Below, in pieces: positions 25,121-32,829 of a stretch of 33,731 nt of DNA. Each line of letters starts with the position of its first letter. Position 1 is the first letter of the stretch. The stretch covers positions 1 to 33,731 of the forward strand of contig CAITVN010000231.1 of NCBI GenBank assembly GCA_903895855.1. The letters run 5' to 3'. This DNA comes from Oligoflexia bacterium (GTDB lineage: Bacteria > Bdellovibrionota > UBA1018). The translations under genes and the position numbers were made by a program. The notes beneath the pieces were generated by a model. It ran no database searches. It was not told the origin of the DNA and saw only the letters and a list, made by a program, of their open reading frames with translations.

Positions 25121-25162
25121 ATGGGTCATTTGGGGTCGTCATATTTTTTATCGTTTTTGTAG
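25121..25162 (+). CDS. Possible 13-codon leader peptide
   Basis: A short ORF (MGHLGSSYFLSFL) with AAGAGG five bases before its ATG, ending 17 bases before a hairpin with a T run at 25179-25201 and about 100 bases before the Cys/His-rich protein gene. The arrangement recalls a leader peptide plus attenuator, but the ORF is short enough to occur by chance and no regulatory codon run is present. Confidence 0.2.
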   Translation: MGHLGSSYFLSFL

Positions 25163-25178
25163 AGAATAAATAAAATAT

Positions 25179-25201
25179 AAAGAGCTCAACTAAGCTCTTT
25201 T
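25179..25201 (+). terminator. Hairpin upstream of the Cys/His-rich protein gene
   Basis: Arms AAAGAGCT (25179-25186) and AGCTCTTT (25193-25200), an 8-bp perfect stem with a 6-base loop, followed by TTTTA on the plus strand. On the minus strand it is followed by an AT-rich run. It may terminate a short leader transcript or be part of the 5' leader of the gene at 25266. The U tract is short, so termination strength is uncertain. Confidence 0.4.
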
Positions 25202-25265
25202 AGGCTCTGGCGTCGACTGAGTAGAGTTCACCTGGGGTGATTTAGATAAGAAGGAAGGCCGGTAA

Positions 25266-25583
25266 ATGAAAGCAAACAGAAGAGATAGAATAAAGAAAAT
25301 GACTCGAAGCGTCGTTTGTTTGTTTTGTGGTGTGATTTTTTCAACAGCTTCAGTTTCATGGGCGTGTCCGGGTGCCGACGAAGACACTAGTGCCGCAGTA
25401 GATGCGGCGACTGGAAAAAAGTCAGAATGCGGCTGCCAGCACAAAAGTGGATCTTGCAGTCATGAGAAAAAGGCAGTGAAGGCGGCTGTGGCAGCTGAAT
25501 CTTCAGATGACAGCTGTCCGATGCATAAGAGGCAGCATGAAAAGAAATCGGTCGCACCGACTGATGGTCAAAAATCTGATTAG
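25266..25583 (+). CDS. Small secreted Cys/His-rich protein, possible metal binder
   Basis: Protein of 105 residues with a basic start (MKANRRDRIKKM), a hydrophobic core and a predicted signal cleavage near A33-C34 (SVSWA then CPG). The tryptophan before the alanine argues against a lipobox. The mature part is hydrophilic, Lys/Ala/Glu-rich, and carries CGCQH (55-59), CSHEK (64-68) and CPMHK (84-88), with another His at 91. These Cys-His clusters, especially CPMH, resemble periplasmic heavy-metal-binding segments, so copper or zinc handling is a reasonable guess but unproved. AAGGAAGG precedes the ATG at a normal distance. The next gene, a metallo-hydrolase, follows on the same strand after 29 bases. 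Confidence 0.7.
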   Translation: MKANRRDRIKKMTRSVVCLFCGVIFSTASVSWACPGADEDTSAAVDAATGKKSECGCQHKSGSCSHEKKAVKAAVAAESSDDSCPMHKRQHEKKSVAPTDGQKSD

Positions 25584-25612
25584 TCTAACTGAAGGAGCAT
25601 TGGCGTGAGTAG

Positions 25613-26722
25613 ATGAGAGTAAAGTTCTGGGGAGTGAGAGGGTCATTGCCGAGTCCGTTGACGCCAGTCGAGATGGCCTCAAGATCTATTGAGCTTTTGA
25701 AGGCTTTTTGTGACTCACTGTTTAAAGCAAACTTTTTAGAACAATCCCCCCCAGTTGACCTCGTTCAGGTGCAAAAGGCAGCTGAGGCCTTTGTTGCTGA
25801 TCAGGTGGGCGCACTTGGCTTAGGGTTGGCCAATGAGTCTAGTCAGAGTGTTTGGTCTGAGTATCAGGGGTCGCGTTTTTTTGGGTATGGGGGAAACACC
25901 ACCTGCATCGAAGTCAAGTCATCAGCAAAAGCCCAGGGCCAGTCTATCGGCGGTAAAGTCGAAAACCTCATCATTGACGGCGGTAGTGGTATTCGGTTGT
26001 TGGGGTATGATTTGATGAAAGGGGCTTACGGCAAAGGAATGGGTGAAGTTCATATCTTGATGACCCACTTTCATTGGGATCACCTGATGGGCCTGCCTTT
26101 TTTCACCCCCTTGTTTATCAAAGGAAATAAAATTCATTTTCACGCGGTTCAGCCTGAACTCGAGCAGGTGATTCGTTCGGTATTTCGAAAGCCTTATTTT
26201 CCGCTTAACTTTGAAGACTTGGCTGCCGATATCTTTTTTCATCCGTTGACCCCTCGGCAGGTTAATCAGTTTGGTGATTTCAAGGTGTCCCCGTATCAAC
26301 TCGATCATCCAGATCCTTGTTGGGGCTTTCTCATAGAAAGCGAAGGCAAACGCTTTTCACATTGTGTCGACACTGAATGCACTCGGGTCACGAGAGATGA
26401 GCTTGGTCTCGATCTACCTCTGTATCAGAACGTAGATTTGATGATTTTTGATGCCCAGTACACACTCATGGAGGCAATCGAAAAGGTTAACTGGGGCCAT
26501 GCCGCCGCAACTCTCGGTATCGATATCGCTTTGCGCGAAAATATCAAAAAAGTGATCTTCATGCATCATGACCCCGCTTCGTCTGATAAAAAAATCAGTC
26601 AAGCTCTTGATCAAGCCAAGCGATACCATCAGACTCAGCTAAAAAGCGCCAAACGTGAGGGTGTTTCTATTTTTGATGTGAATTGGATGTATGCACACGA
26701 AGGGCTTGAGCTCGAGGTTTGA
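25613..26722 (+). CDS. Metallo-beta-lactamase-fold hydrolase
   Basis: Hydrolase of the metallo-beta-lactamase superfamily (369 residues) with the dinuclear-metal motif THFHWDHLMG (151-160, H152, H154, D156, H157). Further likely ligands are H250, D280 (LMIFDAQY) and H296 or H318 (FMHHDP). The opening KFWGVRGSLPSP and the later GGNTTCIEV are typical of a PhnP/RNase Z-like branch seen in many delta-proteobacterial proteins, some fused to regulatory domains. No signal peptide is present, so it acts in the cytoplasm. An insert of about 60 residues (20-80) separates the first strands. The substrate is unknown; a cyclic nucleotide or phosphodiester is plausible. AAGGAG lies 15 bases upstream, unusually far. 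Confidence 0.9.
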   Translation: MRVKFWGVRGSLPSPLTPVEMASRSIELLKAFCDSLFKANFLEQSPPVDLVQVQKAAEAFVADQVGALGLGLANESSQSVWSEYQGSRFFGYGGNTTCIEVKSSAKAQGQSIGGKVENLIIDGGSGIRLLGYDLMKGAYGKGMGEVHILMTHFHWDHLMGLPFFTPLFIKGNKIHFHAVQPELEQVIRSVFRKPYFPLNFEDLAADIFFHPLTPRQVNQFGDFKVSPYQLDHPDPCWGFLIESEGKRFSHCVDTECTRVTRDELGLDLPLYQNVDLMIFDAQYTLMEAIEKVNWGHAAATLGIDIALRENIKKVIFMHHDPASSDKKISQALDQAKRYHQTQLKSAKREGVSIFDVNWMYAHEGLELEV

Positions 26723-26736
26723 AGCGTTTGGCTTCA
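26720..26736 (+). terminator. Weak hairpin at the end of the hydrolase gene
   Basis: TGAAGC and GCTTCA form a 6-bp stem with a 5-base loop beginning at the stop codon, followed by TTTA. It is too short with too few T residues to be a confident terminator. Confidence 0.25.
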
Positions 26737-26750
26737 TTTAGGTTGACTTC

Positions 26751-26779
26751 ACTCCTTATTTACGACGAAAATAGGGAGT
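26751..26779 (+). promoter_or_regulatory. Inverted repeat abutting the start codon of the DUF4143 ATPase gene
   Basis: Arms ACTCCTTATTT (26751-26761) and AAATAGGGAGT (26769-26779) pair over 11 positions with one G-T wobble and a 7-base loop, ending immediately before the ATG at 26780. The right arm contains the only ribosome-site-like bases (GGGAG). TTGACT (26743-26748) upstream and GAAAAT (26767-26772) could be -35 and -10 elements 18 bases apart, placing the start of transcription close to the ATG. The element may therefore be a protein operator over a leaderless promoter or an RNA hairpin hiding the ribosome site. Confidence 0.5.
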
Positions 26780-27949
26780 ATGGTCCATAGAACAATCAAC
26801 CCCTCAGGTGATGAGCACAGCTTTTTACTGCTCGGTGCGCGAGGTACAGGTAAATCGACACTCCTAAAGAACACGATCCCCAACAAGGCGCGACTGTTGG
26901 AAATCGACCTTTTGAGTCCAGGTCAAGAAAATCTATTCTTGAGAGACCCTTCGCACCTTGAGCGGCTGCTCGAACCCTTAATCGACCAGAAGGGTTGGGT
27001 TGTGATCGATGAGATTCAAAAAGTTCCGAGCCTGCTGAATATTGTTCATTCGTTTATCGAAAAATCGAAACTCAAATTTGCACTCACAGGGTCGAGTGCT
27101 AGAAAGCTTCGTACTGAAGGAATTAACCTTCTCGCTGGCCGAGCGTTTATGTATCACCTGTTTCCATTTACCCATCAGGAACTCAGCACTCAGTTTGACC
27201 TACAGTTGAGTCTCGAGTTCGGCACCTTACCTAAAATTTTTTCACTCAAAACGCCGGCACTCAAGAAGAAATACCTCAATGCTTACTGCGAAACTTACCT
27301 TCGAGAAGAAATTCGTATAGAGCAGGTCGTTAAAAAAATTGAACCGTTCATTGCTTTTCTTGAAATTGCCGCTCAATCAAACGGTGAAATCGTCAATTTC
27401 TCTAAAATCGCATTTGACTGCAGGGTAGACACTAAAACCGTTCAGTCGTATTTTCAAATACTGAGTGACACGCTCACTGGTTTTTTCTTGAAACCCTATT
27501 TTGGCTCGGCCAGAAAGCGCGAACGACACAACCCGAAATTTTACCTATTCGACCTAGGCGTGGTACGGGCCCTCTCGAAAAAATTGGCGATACCCCTCGT
27601 GCCTGCTACCAGCGAATACGGCAGAGCCTTCGAGCACTTCATAGTCGCAGAGGTGTTTCGAATTTGCTCTTATGCTCAAAATGATTATGAACTGTTTTAT
27701 TGGCGTGGCGAAAAACAGGCCGAAGTTGACCTAGTGATTAGGCGACCAGGGTTACCGCTAGTACTCTTAGAGATCAAATCATCTCAAATTTTTGATCCGC
27801 GCATGTGCTCGACGCTGAGTAGGGTTGCCGCCGACTTTAAGGAGCCGACCGAAAGAGTCATTATCTATGACGGCAAAGAAACACTAAAACACGAAAAAAT
27901 CTTAATATATCCTTGGAAAATTGGATTGAAGAAACTGCTCAAAATTTAG
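26780..27949 (+). CDS. AAA_14/DUF4143-type ATP-binding protein
   Basis: ATPase of the widespread AAA_14-DUF4143 family, whose cellular role is poorly known. The N-terminal P-loop domain has Walker A GARGTGKST (19-27), Walker B VVIDEIQKVP (74-83), the sensor LTGSSARKLR (102-111) and LAGRAF with R121. The C-terminal part begins near 150, includes a winged-helix-like FSKIAFDCRVDTKTVQSYFQ segment, and ends with a restriction-endonuclease-like set: E285 and E291, D317 in EVDLVI, and E331 and K333 in LEIKSS. This is the usual PD-(D/E)xK-like pattern of the family. Length (389) is normal. The only in-frame start is the ATG at 26780. It lies alone between unrelated genes and is a plausible horizontally spread gene. 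Confidence 0.88.
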   Translation: MVHRTINPSGDEHSFLLLGARGTGKSTLLKNTIPNKARLLEIDLLSPGQENLFLRDPSHLERLLEPLIDQKGWVVIDEIQKVPSLLNIVHSFIEKSKLKFALTGSSARKLRTEGINLLAGRAFMYHLFPFTHQELSTQFDLQLSLEFGTLPKIFSLKTPALKKKYLNAYCETYLREEIRIEQVVKKIEPFIAFLEIAAQSNGEIVNFSKIAFDCRVDTKTVQSYFQILSDTLTGFFLKPYFGSARKRERHNPKFYLFDLGVVRALSKKLAIPLVPATSEYGRAFEHFIVAEVFRICSYAQNDYELFYWRGEKQAEVDLVIRRPGLPLVLLEIKSSQIFDPRMCSTLSRVAADFKEPTERVIIYDGKETLKHEKILIYPWKIGLKKLLKI

Positions 27950-28049
27950 CCAAGAATCGAGCGATCTCTGTGTCAGGAGTAAACCATTGGTCAATGTACC
28001 CGTTCAATTTACGATTCCGGTAACCGCTAAATTCTTTTGGACAAACTAA

Positions 28050-29087
28050 CTATTTACTCTTTTTCTTAGCCCTGAATTCAGTGACGAGGTTTTCACCTTT
28101 TTTCATGAAGTCGGCAGAGTAGAGTTTTCCGACCATCTCAGGTCGGATCGCTTGAGCGACTTGCAAAAGCGAATCTTTGTCTTTTTGAGTGGGCTCAGAC
28201 ATTTGCATGCCTTGCTTGATGAATTCAGCGATGGCTTCAGTGTTTTGCTTGCGAGTCATCGAGTTAAGCTTGGTGAGAGCGGCTTTGAAGACATCCTTCA
28301 CGATGGTCTGCTGGGGTTGAGCGATCTGATCCCATTGTTTTTTTGCCACTAAAATTCCGCCTGTTGAATTGGTGAGTGGCAAATTCATCATGTATTTAAC
28401 TTTGGTATTCCACTGCAAAGCCATGGCGGCAAGTGGCGGTGAGTAGACAGCGCTGAGCATTCCCGTTTGCAGTGCCATCAAGACGTCGGGTAGAGCAATG
28501 TTAACTGGAGTGAGTTTGTAATGTTTGATGATGGCTTCTGCCAAGATGTCGCCTTCCCATGCCCAAAGCTTCACACCGGCAAGGTCATCGGGGCCTTTTA
28601 CAGGTTTTTGCGAGAAGATATAAACTAAGCCCGGTTCAGCCCAACCCAAAAATTGAAAGCCTTTTGCGGCAAATTTTGCTTCATAGTCTGGGGTTAGACC
28701 TTCGCGCACGAAGTCTAGCTCTTCCATGTTCTTAAAATACAACGGTAGTTCTAGGTATCGAACTTCTGAAACCAGCTCGCCCATGCCAACGCCTGTGAAT
28801 CCGCCGCCATGGTATTGGCCGACGCGCATTTTGCGAAGCACGTCGGGTTCGTCGCCTGCGATTCCACCTGGATAGAGTTTGAACTCTACAGCCCCTGCCG
28901 TTTTAGTCTTAATTTCGGTGGTGGCTTCCTTTAGGATATTAACCCAGGTCGAGCCCTCTGGTGCGACTGTCGCAAATTTGATGGTGACCGGTGCGGCGTT
29001 TGCCACTGAGATATTCAATGAAGAGTTCAAAGCAAAATTCAAACTCGTTAATGCTAAAGTGAGAAACATAAATTTAGACAGTGTCAT
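28050..29087 (-). CDS. TRAP transporter periplasmic solute-binding protein (DctP family)
   Basis: Periplasmic binding protein that delivers substrate to the DctQM permease. A signal peptide (about 1-31, ending VANAAP) precedes IKFATVAPEGSTWVNILKEA, FKLYPGGIAGDEPDVLRKM and GLVYIFSQKPVK, all typical of DctP. The segment that usually reads GLKIRxP, whose arginine clamps the substrate carboxylate, reads GVKLWAWEGD here (171-180), with W175 at the arginine position. Together with the neighbouring TatT this suggests a different, perhaps hydrophobic, ligand. It is the last gene of the operon, after tatT (51 bases), with AAGGA before the ATG. The C-terminus is Lys-rich (RAKKKSK). Confidence 0.93.
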   Translation of the reverse strand: MTLSKFMFLTLALTSLNFALNSSLNISVANAAPVTIKFATVAPEGSTWVNILKEATTEIKTKTAGAVEFKLYPGGIAGDEPDVLRKMRVGQYHGGGFTGVGMGELVSEVRYLELPLYFKNMEELDFVREGLTPDYEAKFAAKGFQFLGWAEPGLVYIFSQKPVKGPDDLAGVKLWAWEGDILAEAIIKHYKLTPVNIALPDVLMALQTGMLSAVYSPPLAAMALQWNTKVKYMMNLPLTNSTGGILVAKKQWDQIAQPQQTIVKDVFKAALTKLNSMTRKQNTEAIAEFIKQGMQMSEPTQKDKDSLLQVAQAIRPEMVGKLYSADFMKKGENLVTEFRAKKKSK

Positions 29088-29138
29088 ATTCTATTGTGGT
29101 CCTTCCAATTTAATCCAGTCATCACAAAATGAGCGACG

Positions 29139-30020
29139 TTAAAAGAGATCTTTTTGATTCTTGAGAAGTTTTGCGGCTTTTCTCTTCGATAGCTGGGTCG
29201 CCAACGCTTCGCCCGGCATGATGTCGTCTGGCGCTGCTAAAATCTCTTTCAGCAAAGATCCAAAAAGCTCTTCGTCTTGTGTTGGCACGGCAAAATATTG
29301 AGCAGTAAACAACTTAGTTACCAGCAGTTTGCCTGATGAAAAAGCACTCGCTTTGTCGAAGTGTTCTTTGGCTCGTTTGGTGTTGCCCCCTAAAATTTTA
29401 GGTCTGCCCCCATAGTAAACGCCGTAGAAGAGGTGAGCGCCGCCGTAGTAGAAGCTTTCGTCAAGTTCGAGTACCTTGCGCATCATGAGCTCGGAGCGCG
29501 AGAGTTCGGCGATGCCGGCTACGTTGGCTTTGTTGAGGTTGACCCAGTTACCTAGGCAATAGGCCGACCAAAAAAGATTAGGAACGTCAGATTTCGAGAT
29601 GTCTTTGAGGCTGTTTTCAAATGAATCTAACGTCGAAGCCGACGTGCTTTGAATCGACTTTGGAAGCGCTCGTAAACCGTAGTGGTACCCGCGCTGGTAA
29701 AAACGTTTGGCTCGCTCTACTTTGTTGGGTTCTTCACTGTCTTCAAGAAATGCAAAACCATAAGAACAGTATCCTTGAGCGAGCATTCCTAGTAAGTCGG
29801 TGTTCTCGGGTGACGAGACTAAGAGGCCCTCAATCATCTTGAGGTTACCAGGCATGGCAGCCTCGGCCCAGTCGAGGTCAGACTCTTCGTTGAAAGTCTT
29901 TGATGCGTTTACCATGACTCCGGCTGTTGTGTTCGCGGCTATTCGATTGAGTGAGCAACTTGATATCAGAGTTGAGCTGATGCCGATGGCGGCTAGCCAT
30001 AGGTTATGAGGGATTTTCAT
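29139..30020 (-). CDS. TatT-family TRAP-associated lipoprotein
   Basis: Periplasm-facing lipoprotein of the TatT family, which forms a helical, TPR-like trimer that binds the TRAP solute-binding protein (known from Treponema pallidum). The signal ends in LISSC, with the lipidated Cys 22 residues from the chosen ATG at 30020. The mature part is helical: FNEESDLDWAEAAMPGNLKM, LLGMLAQGYCSYGFAFLED, a stretch of Trp/Tyr-rich helices around FWSAYCLGNWVNLNKA, and YYGGAHLFYGVYYGGRPKIL. I prefer 30020 to the ATG at 30038 because GGAGG lies 11 bases before it and overlaps the earlier codon. It starts four bases after dctM. Confidence 0.88.
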   Translation of the reverse strand: MKIPHNLWLAAIGISSTLISSCSLNRIAANTTAGVMVNASKTFNEESDLDWAEAAMPGNLKMIEGLLVSSPENTDLLGMLAQGYCSYGFAFLEDSEEPNKVERAKRFYQRGYHYGLRALPKSIQSTSASTLDSFENSLKDISKSDVPNLFWSAYCLGNWVNLNKANVAGIAELSRSELMMRKVLELDESFYYGGAHLFYGVYYGGRPKILGGNTKRAKEHFDKASAFSSGKLLVTKLFTAQYFAVPTQDEELFGSLLKEILAAPDDIMPGEALATQLSKRKAAKLLKNQKDLF

Positions 30021-30024
30021 GAGT

Positions 30025-31299
30025 TTAATGGCCTCCATAGTACTTGAGTAAGAATAGGCTCAACTCTGGGAAGTAAGTGATGATTCCTAACGCGATTACA
30101 TAAAAGAGTAAAAACGGTAGCGCCGCCCCGTAAAGGTTCACGATGGGAGTTTTGAATCTAAAGCTAGCGACAAAGAGGTTTAATCCAGCCGGTGGGGTGC
30201 TGTAGCCGATTTCGAGATTGGCTAGGTAAATGATTCCGAGGTGAATGGGGTCTACACCGAATTCTTTGGCAATCGGAAGCAAGATAGGTACGAGCATGAT
30301 CGCCGAGAGCATGTCTAATAGGCAGCCGCCGATGAGTAGCACGACATTGAGTAGTGCCAGAAAAACATATTTATTCGACATGTATTGGCGAATAAATTCG
30401 AGGGCTTTTAGCGGTATCTGTGCGTCTACTACGTAATTGGTGAAGCCCAGAACTGTGCCGAGAATGATCAAGATGCCACCAACGAGAATCGTGCTTTCTA
30501 CCATGACGCGTGGAACGTCTTTGGTGATGTGTAGGTCTTTGTAAATAAACACTTCGACGACAAAAGCGTAGAAGGCCGTGATGGCAGCCGCTTCAGTGGC
30601 CGTGAAGGTGCCGCTGTAAATTCCACCTAAAATGACTATCGGAAGCGGAAGTTCCCAGGCGAATTCTTTGGTCGCAATGGCTAGCTCTTTTGTTGAAAAT
30701 TTTTGTCTTGGCAGGTTGTTGCGAACTGCGGTCCAGATCACATAGCCAGACAGAAGTCCCATGACCAAGAAACCCGGAAGAATTCCAGCAATGAAAAGTT
30801 TGTCGATGTTGACGCCGGCGACCAAACCATAAATGATAATGGGCAAGCTAGGTGGAAAGAGTAGGCCGAGGCTGCCTGAAGTTGTCAGAAGACCCATTGA
30901 GAATTTGTTCTTATATCCGTCTGCTTGCAGTACGGGTAAAAGCAGACCGCCAATCGCAATGATGGTGACGCCTGATGCGCCGGTAAAGGCTGTAAAGAAC
31001 GCACAAACGACGAGGGCGACGATTCCAATTCCACCTGGCATCCAGCCGACTAGCGCTTGGCTGAACCGAACGATACGTTTAGGTGCCTTACTTTCGGCCA
31101 AAAGGTATCCCGCAAAAGTGAAAAGCGGAATCGTGACCAGCATCGGCAGCGTTGAGATTCGGTAGAGTTCGACAATGACAGCAGAGAGGTCTACGCCTTC
31201 GAAGTGAAATAAAGTCATGGCACTCGCGCCAAACACTGTGAATAGCGGTGCGCCAAAAAGGGCCAGAGCAACGATAGCTAATGCGATTAGCGCTCCCAT
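30025..31299 (-). CDS. TRAP transporter large permease subunit (DctM)
   Basis: Main membrane subunit that drives uptake by a sodium gradient. At 424 residues it has the normal DctM length, with about 12 hydrophobic segments. Typical segments are VTIPLFTFAGYLLAESKAPK, FTAFTGASGVTIIAIGGLLL, LGLLFPPSLPIIIYG, FTATEAAAITAFYAF and IYLANLEIGYSTPPAGLNLF, the last with the conserved TPPxGxNLF signature near the substrate and ion path. It overlaps the dctQ stop by 13 bases and is followed by tatT. The two membrane subunits are separate genes here, unlike fused QM forms. Confidence 0.95.
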   Translation of the reverse strand: MGALIALAIVALALFGAPLFTVFGASAMTLFHFEGVDLSAVIVELYRISTLPMLVTIPLFTFAGYLLAESKAPKRIVRFSQALVGWMPGGIGIVALVVCAFFTAFTGASGVTIIAIGGLLLPVLQADGYKNKFSMGLLTTSGSLGLLFPPSLPIIIYGLVAGVNIDKLFIAGILPGFLVMGLLSGYVIWTAVRNNLPRQKFSTKELAIATKEFAWELPLPIVILGGIYSGTFTATEAAAITAFYAFVVEVFIYKDLHITKDVPRVMVESTILVGGILIILGTVLGFTNYVVDAQIPLKALEFIRQYMSNKYVFLALLNVVLLIGGCLLDMLSAIMLVPILLPIAKEFGVDPIHLGIIYLANLEIGYSTPPAGLNLFVASFRFKTPIVNLYGAALPFLLFYVIALGIITYFPELSLFLLKYYGGH

Positions 31300-31808
31300 T
31301 CGGCTTTCTCCAATTCTCCGCCCGCTAAGAGCGATACTAATTTGATCACAAATCTGAACGCGATGAAGAAGAATACGACTGGAATCACCAGTTCAATAAT
31401 CCAGCTGGCAATCCCAATCGAATAGACTGTTCCTGCCATTTTCTCAGATTCGACAAACCCAACGCTGGCTCGGCCTAAGAAAAAGCACGTAACTGCGGCA
31501 AAAATGTAAACAATCATTTTTACGATTCTTTTCACCTTTTCAGGCAAAATTCGCGAAAAGGTGTCGATATTGATGTACCGTCCTTCTTTCACCGCAAGAG
31601 AGGCACCTAGAAGGCCGCACCAAAGTACCAGTGCGCGCGTGAGGCCGTCTCCCCATGAAAAGGCAGTAGAGAAAAAATTTCTCAATACGACCTGAAGAAA
31701 CGAAACAGAAACCATTACAGAAAGAATGGCGATCAATGACCAAGATTCGAACTTAGCAATGCGATCGTCCACTCGCTTTAAGAACAAAATCCAATTTGGA
31801 AGTGGCAT
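31287..31808 (-). CDS. TRAP transporter small permease subunit (DctQ)
   Basis: Small membrane subunit that supports DctM in the TRAP complex. It has 173 residues and four predicted membrane segments (about 20-42, 52-75, 92-115, 132-155). WGDGLTRALVLWCGLLGASL and KEGRYINIDTF are the standard DctQ motifs in loops and second segment. It is the first gene of the operon, about 180 bases from the preceding gene, and overlaps dctM by 13 bases. I find no clear ribosome site. The upstream region (31809-31985) holds two short hairpins (31874-31886 and 31891-31904) but no confident promoter. Confidence 0.93.
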   Translation of the reverse strand: MPLPNWILFLKRVDDRIAKFESWSLIAILSVMVSVSFLQVVLRNFFSTAFSWGDGLTRALVLWCGLLGASLAVKEGRYINIDTFSRILPEKVKRIVKMIVYIFAAVTCFFLGRASVGFVESEKMAGTVYSIGIASWIIELVIPVVFFFIAFRFVIKLVSLLAGGELEKAEWER

Positions 31809-31985
31809 AGTTTGTTCTTTTAGAAGACCAGAAAAGGCGGCGGTTGGTCAAGCTGAGAATCCTATTTTTCTGCGTCTGCGACAGACTTGCGTCAGTTTTC
31901 TGACCAGAGTTGGAAATCTGGGTTCAGGTCAGATCTCGGAGTACTGTTTCAGAGCTGATTCTGATTTCTTTGAGAGAAACTTCAC

Positions 31986-32756
31986 TTACGGGGATTTATC
32001 TGATGCGTAGGTGTAGATGCCTTCACCGTCGAAATCGACCCAGTGGCCGTCTTTGAAAAGTTTTGGGAGTAATCGGCCGTTGAGCTTCAAGAGATGCTTG
32101 GTGCCCTTGTCAATCGTGAGAATAACTGGATCGACAATGGCGGCAATGATGAAGCTCGTGGGCTTCATTTTGAGAACAAGGGTTTCACGGGCATCTACCT
32201 TACCCTCTGAGATCTTGAAAAGCTTGAACCCAACTGTTTCACGGCGATCGAGAACGCCATACCTCATGTCGAGTGTTTCGCCCTTTATGACAGTATCCCA
32301 ATTCTTGCCGATGTAATCGAGAAGGGTCGCAGCGACCACGAAATTTGGCGTCAGGTCTTCGTCGGCTTCGTTTTGTTTTCCGTCTTTCGTGTAGCTAAAA
32401 TGAATTTTTTTTCCGCGAACTTCGACCGAGCCCGCTTCTTTTTCAAGTAGGCGCTTGAAGCCGTAGCTTTTGAGCTGTCCGTCTTCCCAAACGGTGTCTT
32501 CATCGATAGCGAGTTCATTCGAGGCTGAATAGAAATAGCCTTTCGCCAGGCGCTGATTGCCGACCAGCTTTTCGGTTCGGTCGAGGCGGTAAACTGGTTT
32601 TTTTTGATCAGAGTTTGGCTCAAAAAACTGACCTTTAAAATCATCGGCAAAGGCTAGGCCAGAAGCACCAGAAGTGAAGGAAGTGAAGGAAGTGAAGAAT
32701 GATAATGACGATAAGGCCAAAAAGAGAAGAGCGATTGCGATGGTAACTGTTTTCAT
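31986..32756 (-). CDS. Secreted protein of unknown function
   Basis: I do not recognise this 256-residue protein. It has a signal peptide with an odd hydrophobic part (FTSFTSFTS at about 21-29, encoded by a perfect 9-base triple repeat) and a cleavage near FADD (about 37-39). The mature part has alternating short hydrophobic strands (YRLDRTEKLVG, LKSYGFKRLLE, KIHFSYTKDG, ETLDMRYGVLDRRETVGFKL, LVLKMKPTSFIIAA) and no cysteine, like a beta-sandwich or a lipocalin/DUF3108-like fold. It ends in an aromatic HWVDFDGEGIYTYA. No catalytic motif is visible. It is on the same strand as the TRAP operon, 177 bases upstream, and may be separate. Confidence 0.65.
   Translation of the reverse strand: MKTVTIAIALLFLALSSLSFFTSFTSFTSGASGLAFADDFKGQFFEPNSDQKKPVYRLDRTEKLVGNQRLAKGYFYSASNELAIDEDTVWEDGQLKSYGFKRLLEKEAGSVEVRGKKIHFSYTKDGKQNEADEDLTPNFVVAATLLDYIGKNWDTVIKGETLDMRYGVLDRRETVGFKLFKISEGKVDARETLVLKMKPTSFIIAAIVDPVILTIDKGTKHLLKLNGRLLPKLFKDGHWVDFDGEGIYTYASDKSP
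32671..32697 (-). repeat. 9-bp triple repeat in a signal-peptide gene
   Basis: Three perfect copies of GAAGTGAAG (plus strand), encoding Phe-Thr-Ser units on the minus strand within the hydrophobic region of the signal peptide. In-frame gain or loss of units would change signal length without shifting the frame. Confidence 0.85.
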
Positions 32757-32829
32757 AGTCTTTCTTTAAAACAAAATCTTTGAAGTTTTCAATACTTGTT
32801 TCCGGTTTTTCGGGAAAAGCCTGATGCAA

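Noticed and set aside
25190..25444. 84-residue minus-strand ORF opposite the Cys/His-rich gene
   Set aside because: It is antisense to a gene with a good signal peptide and ribosome site, and its own sequence has no recognisable domain.
31874..31904. Two short hairpins (GTCTG-CGA-CAGAC and GTCAG-TTTT-CTGAC) upstream of dctQ
   Set aside because: Five-bp stems occur often by chance, and neither has a T run suited to a terminator. Mentioned only under dctQ.
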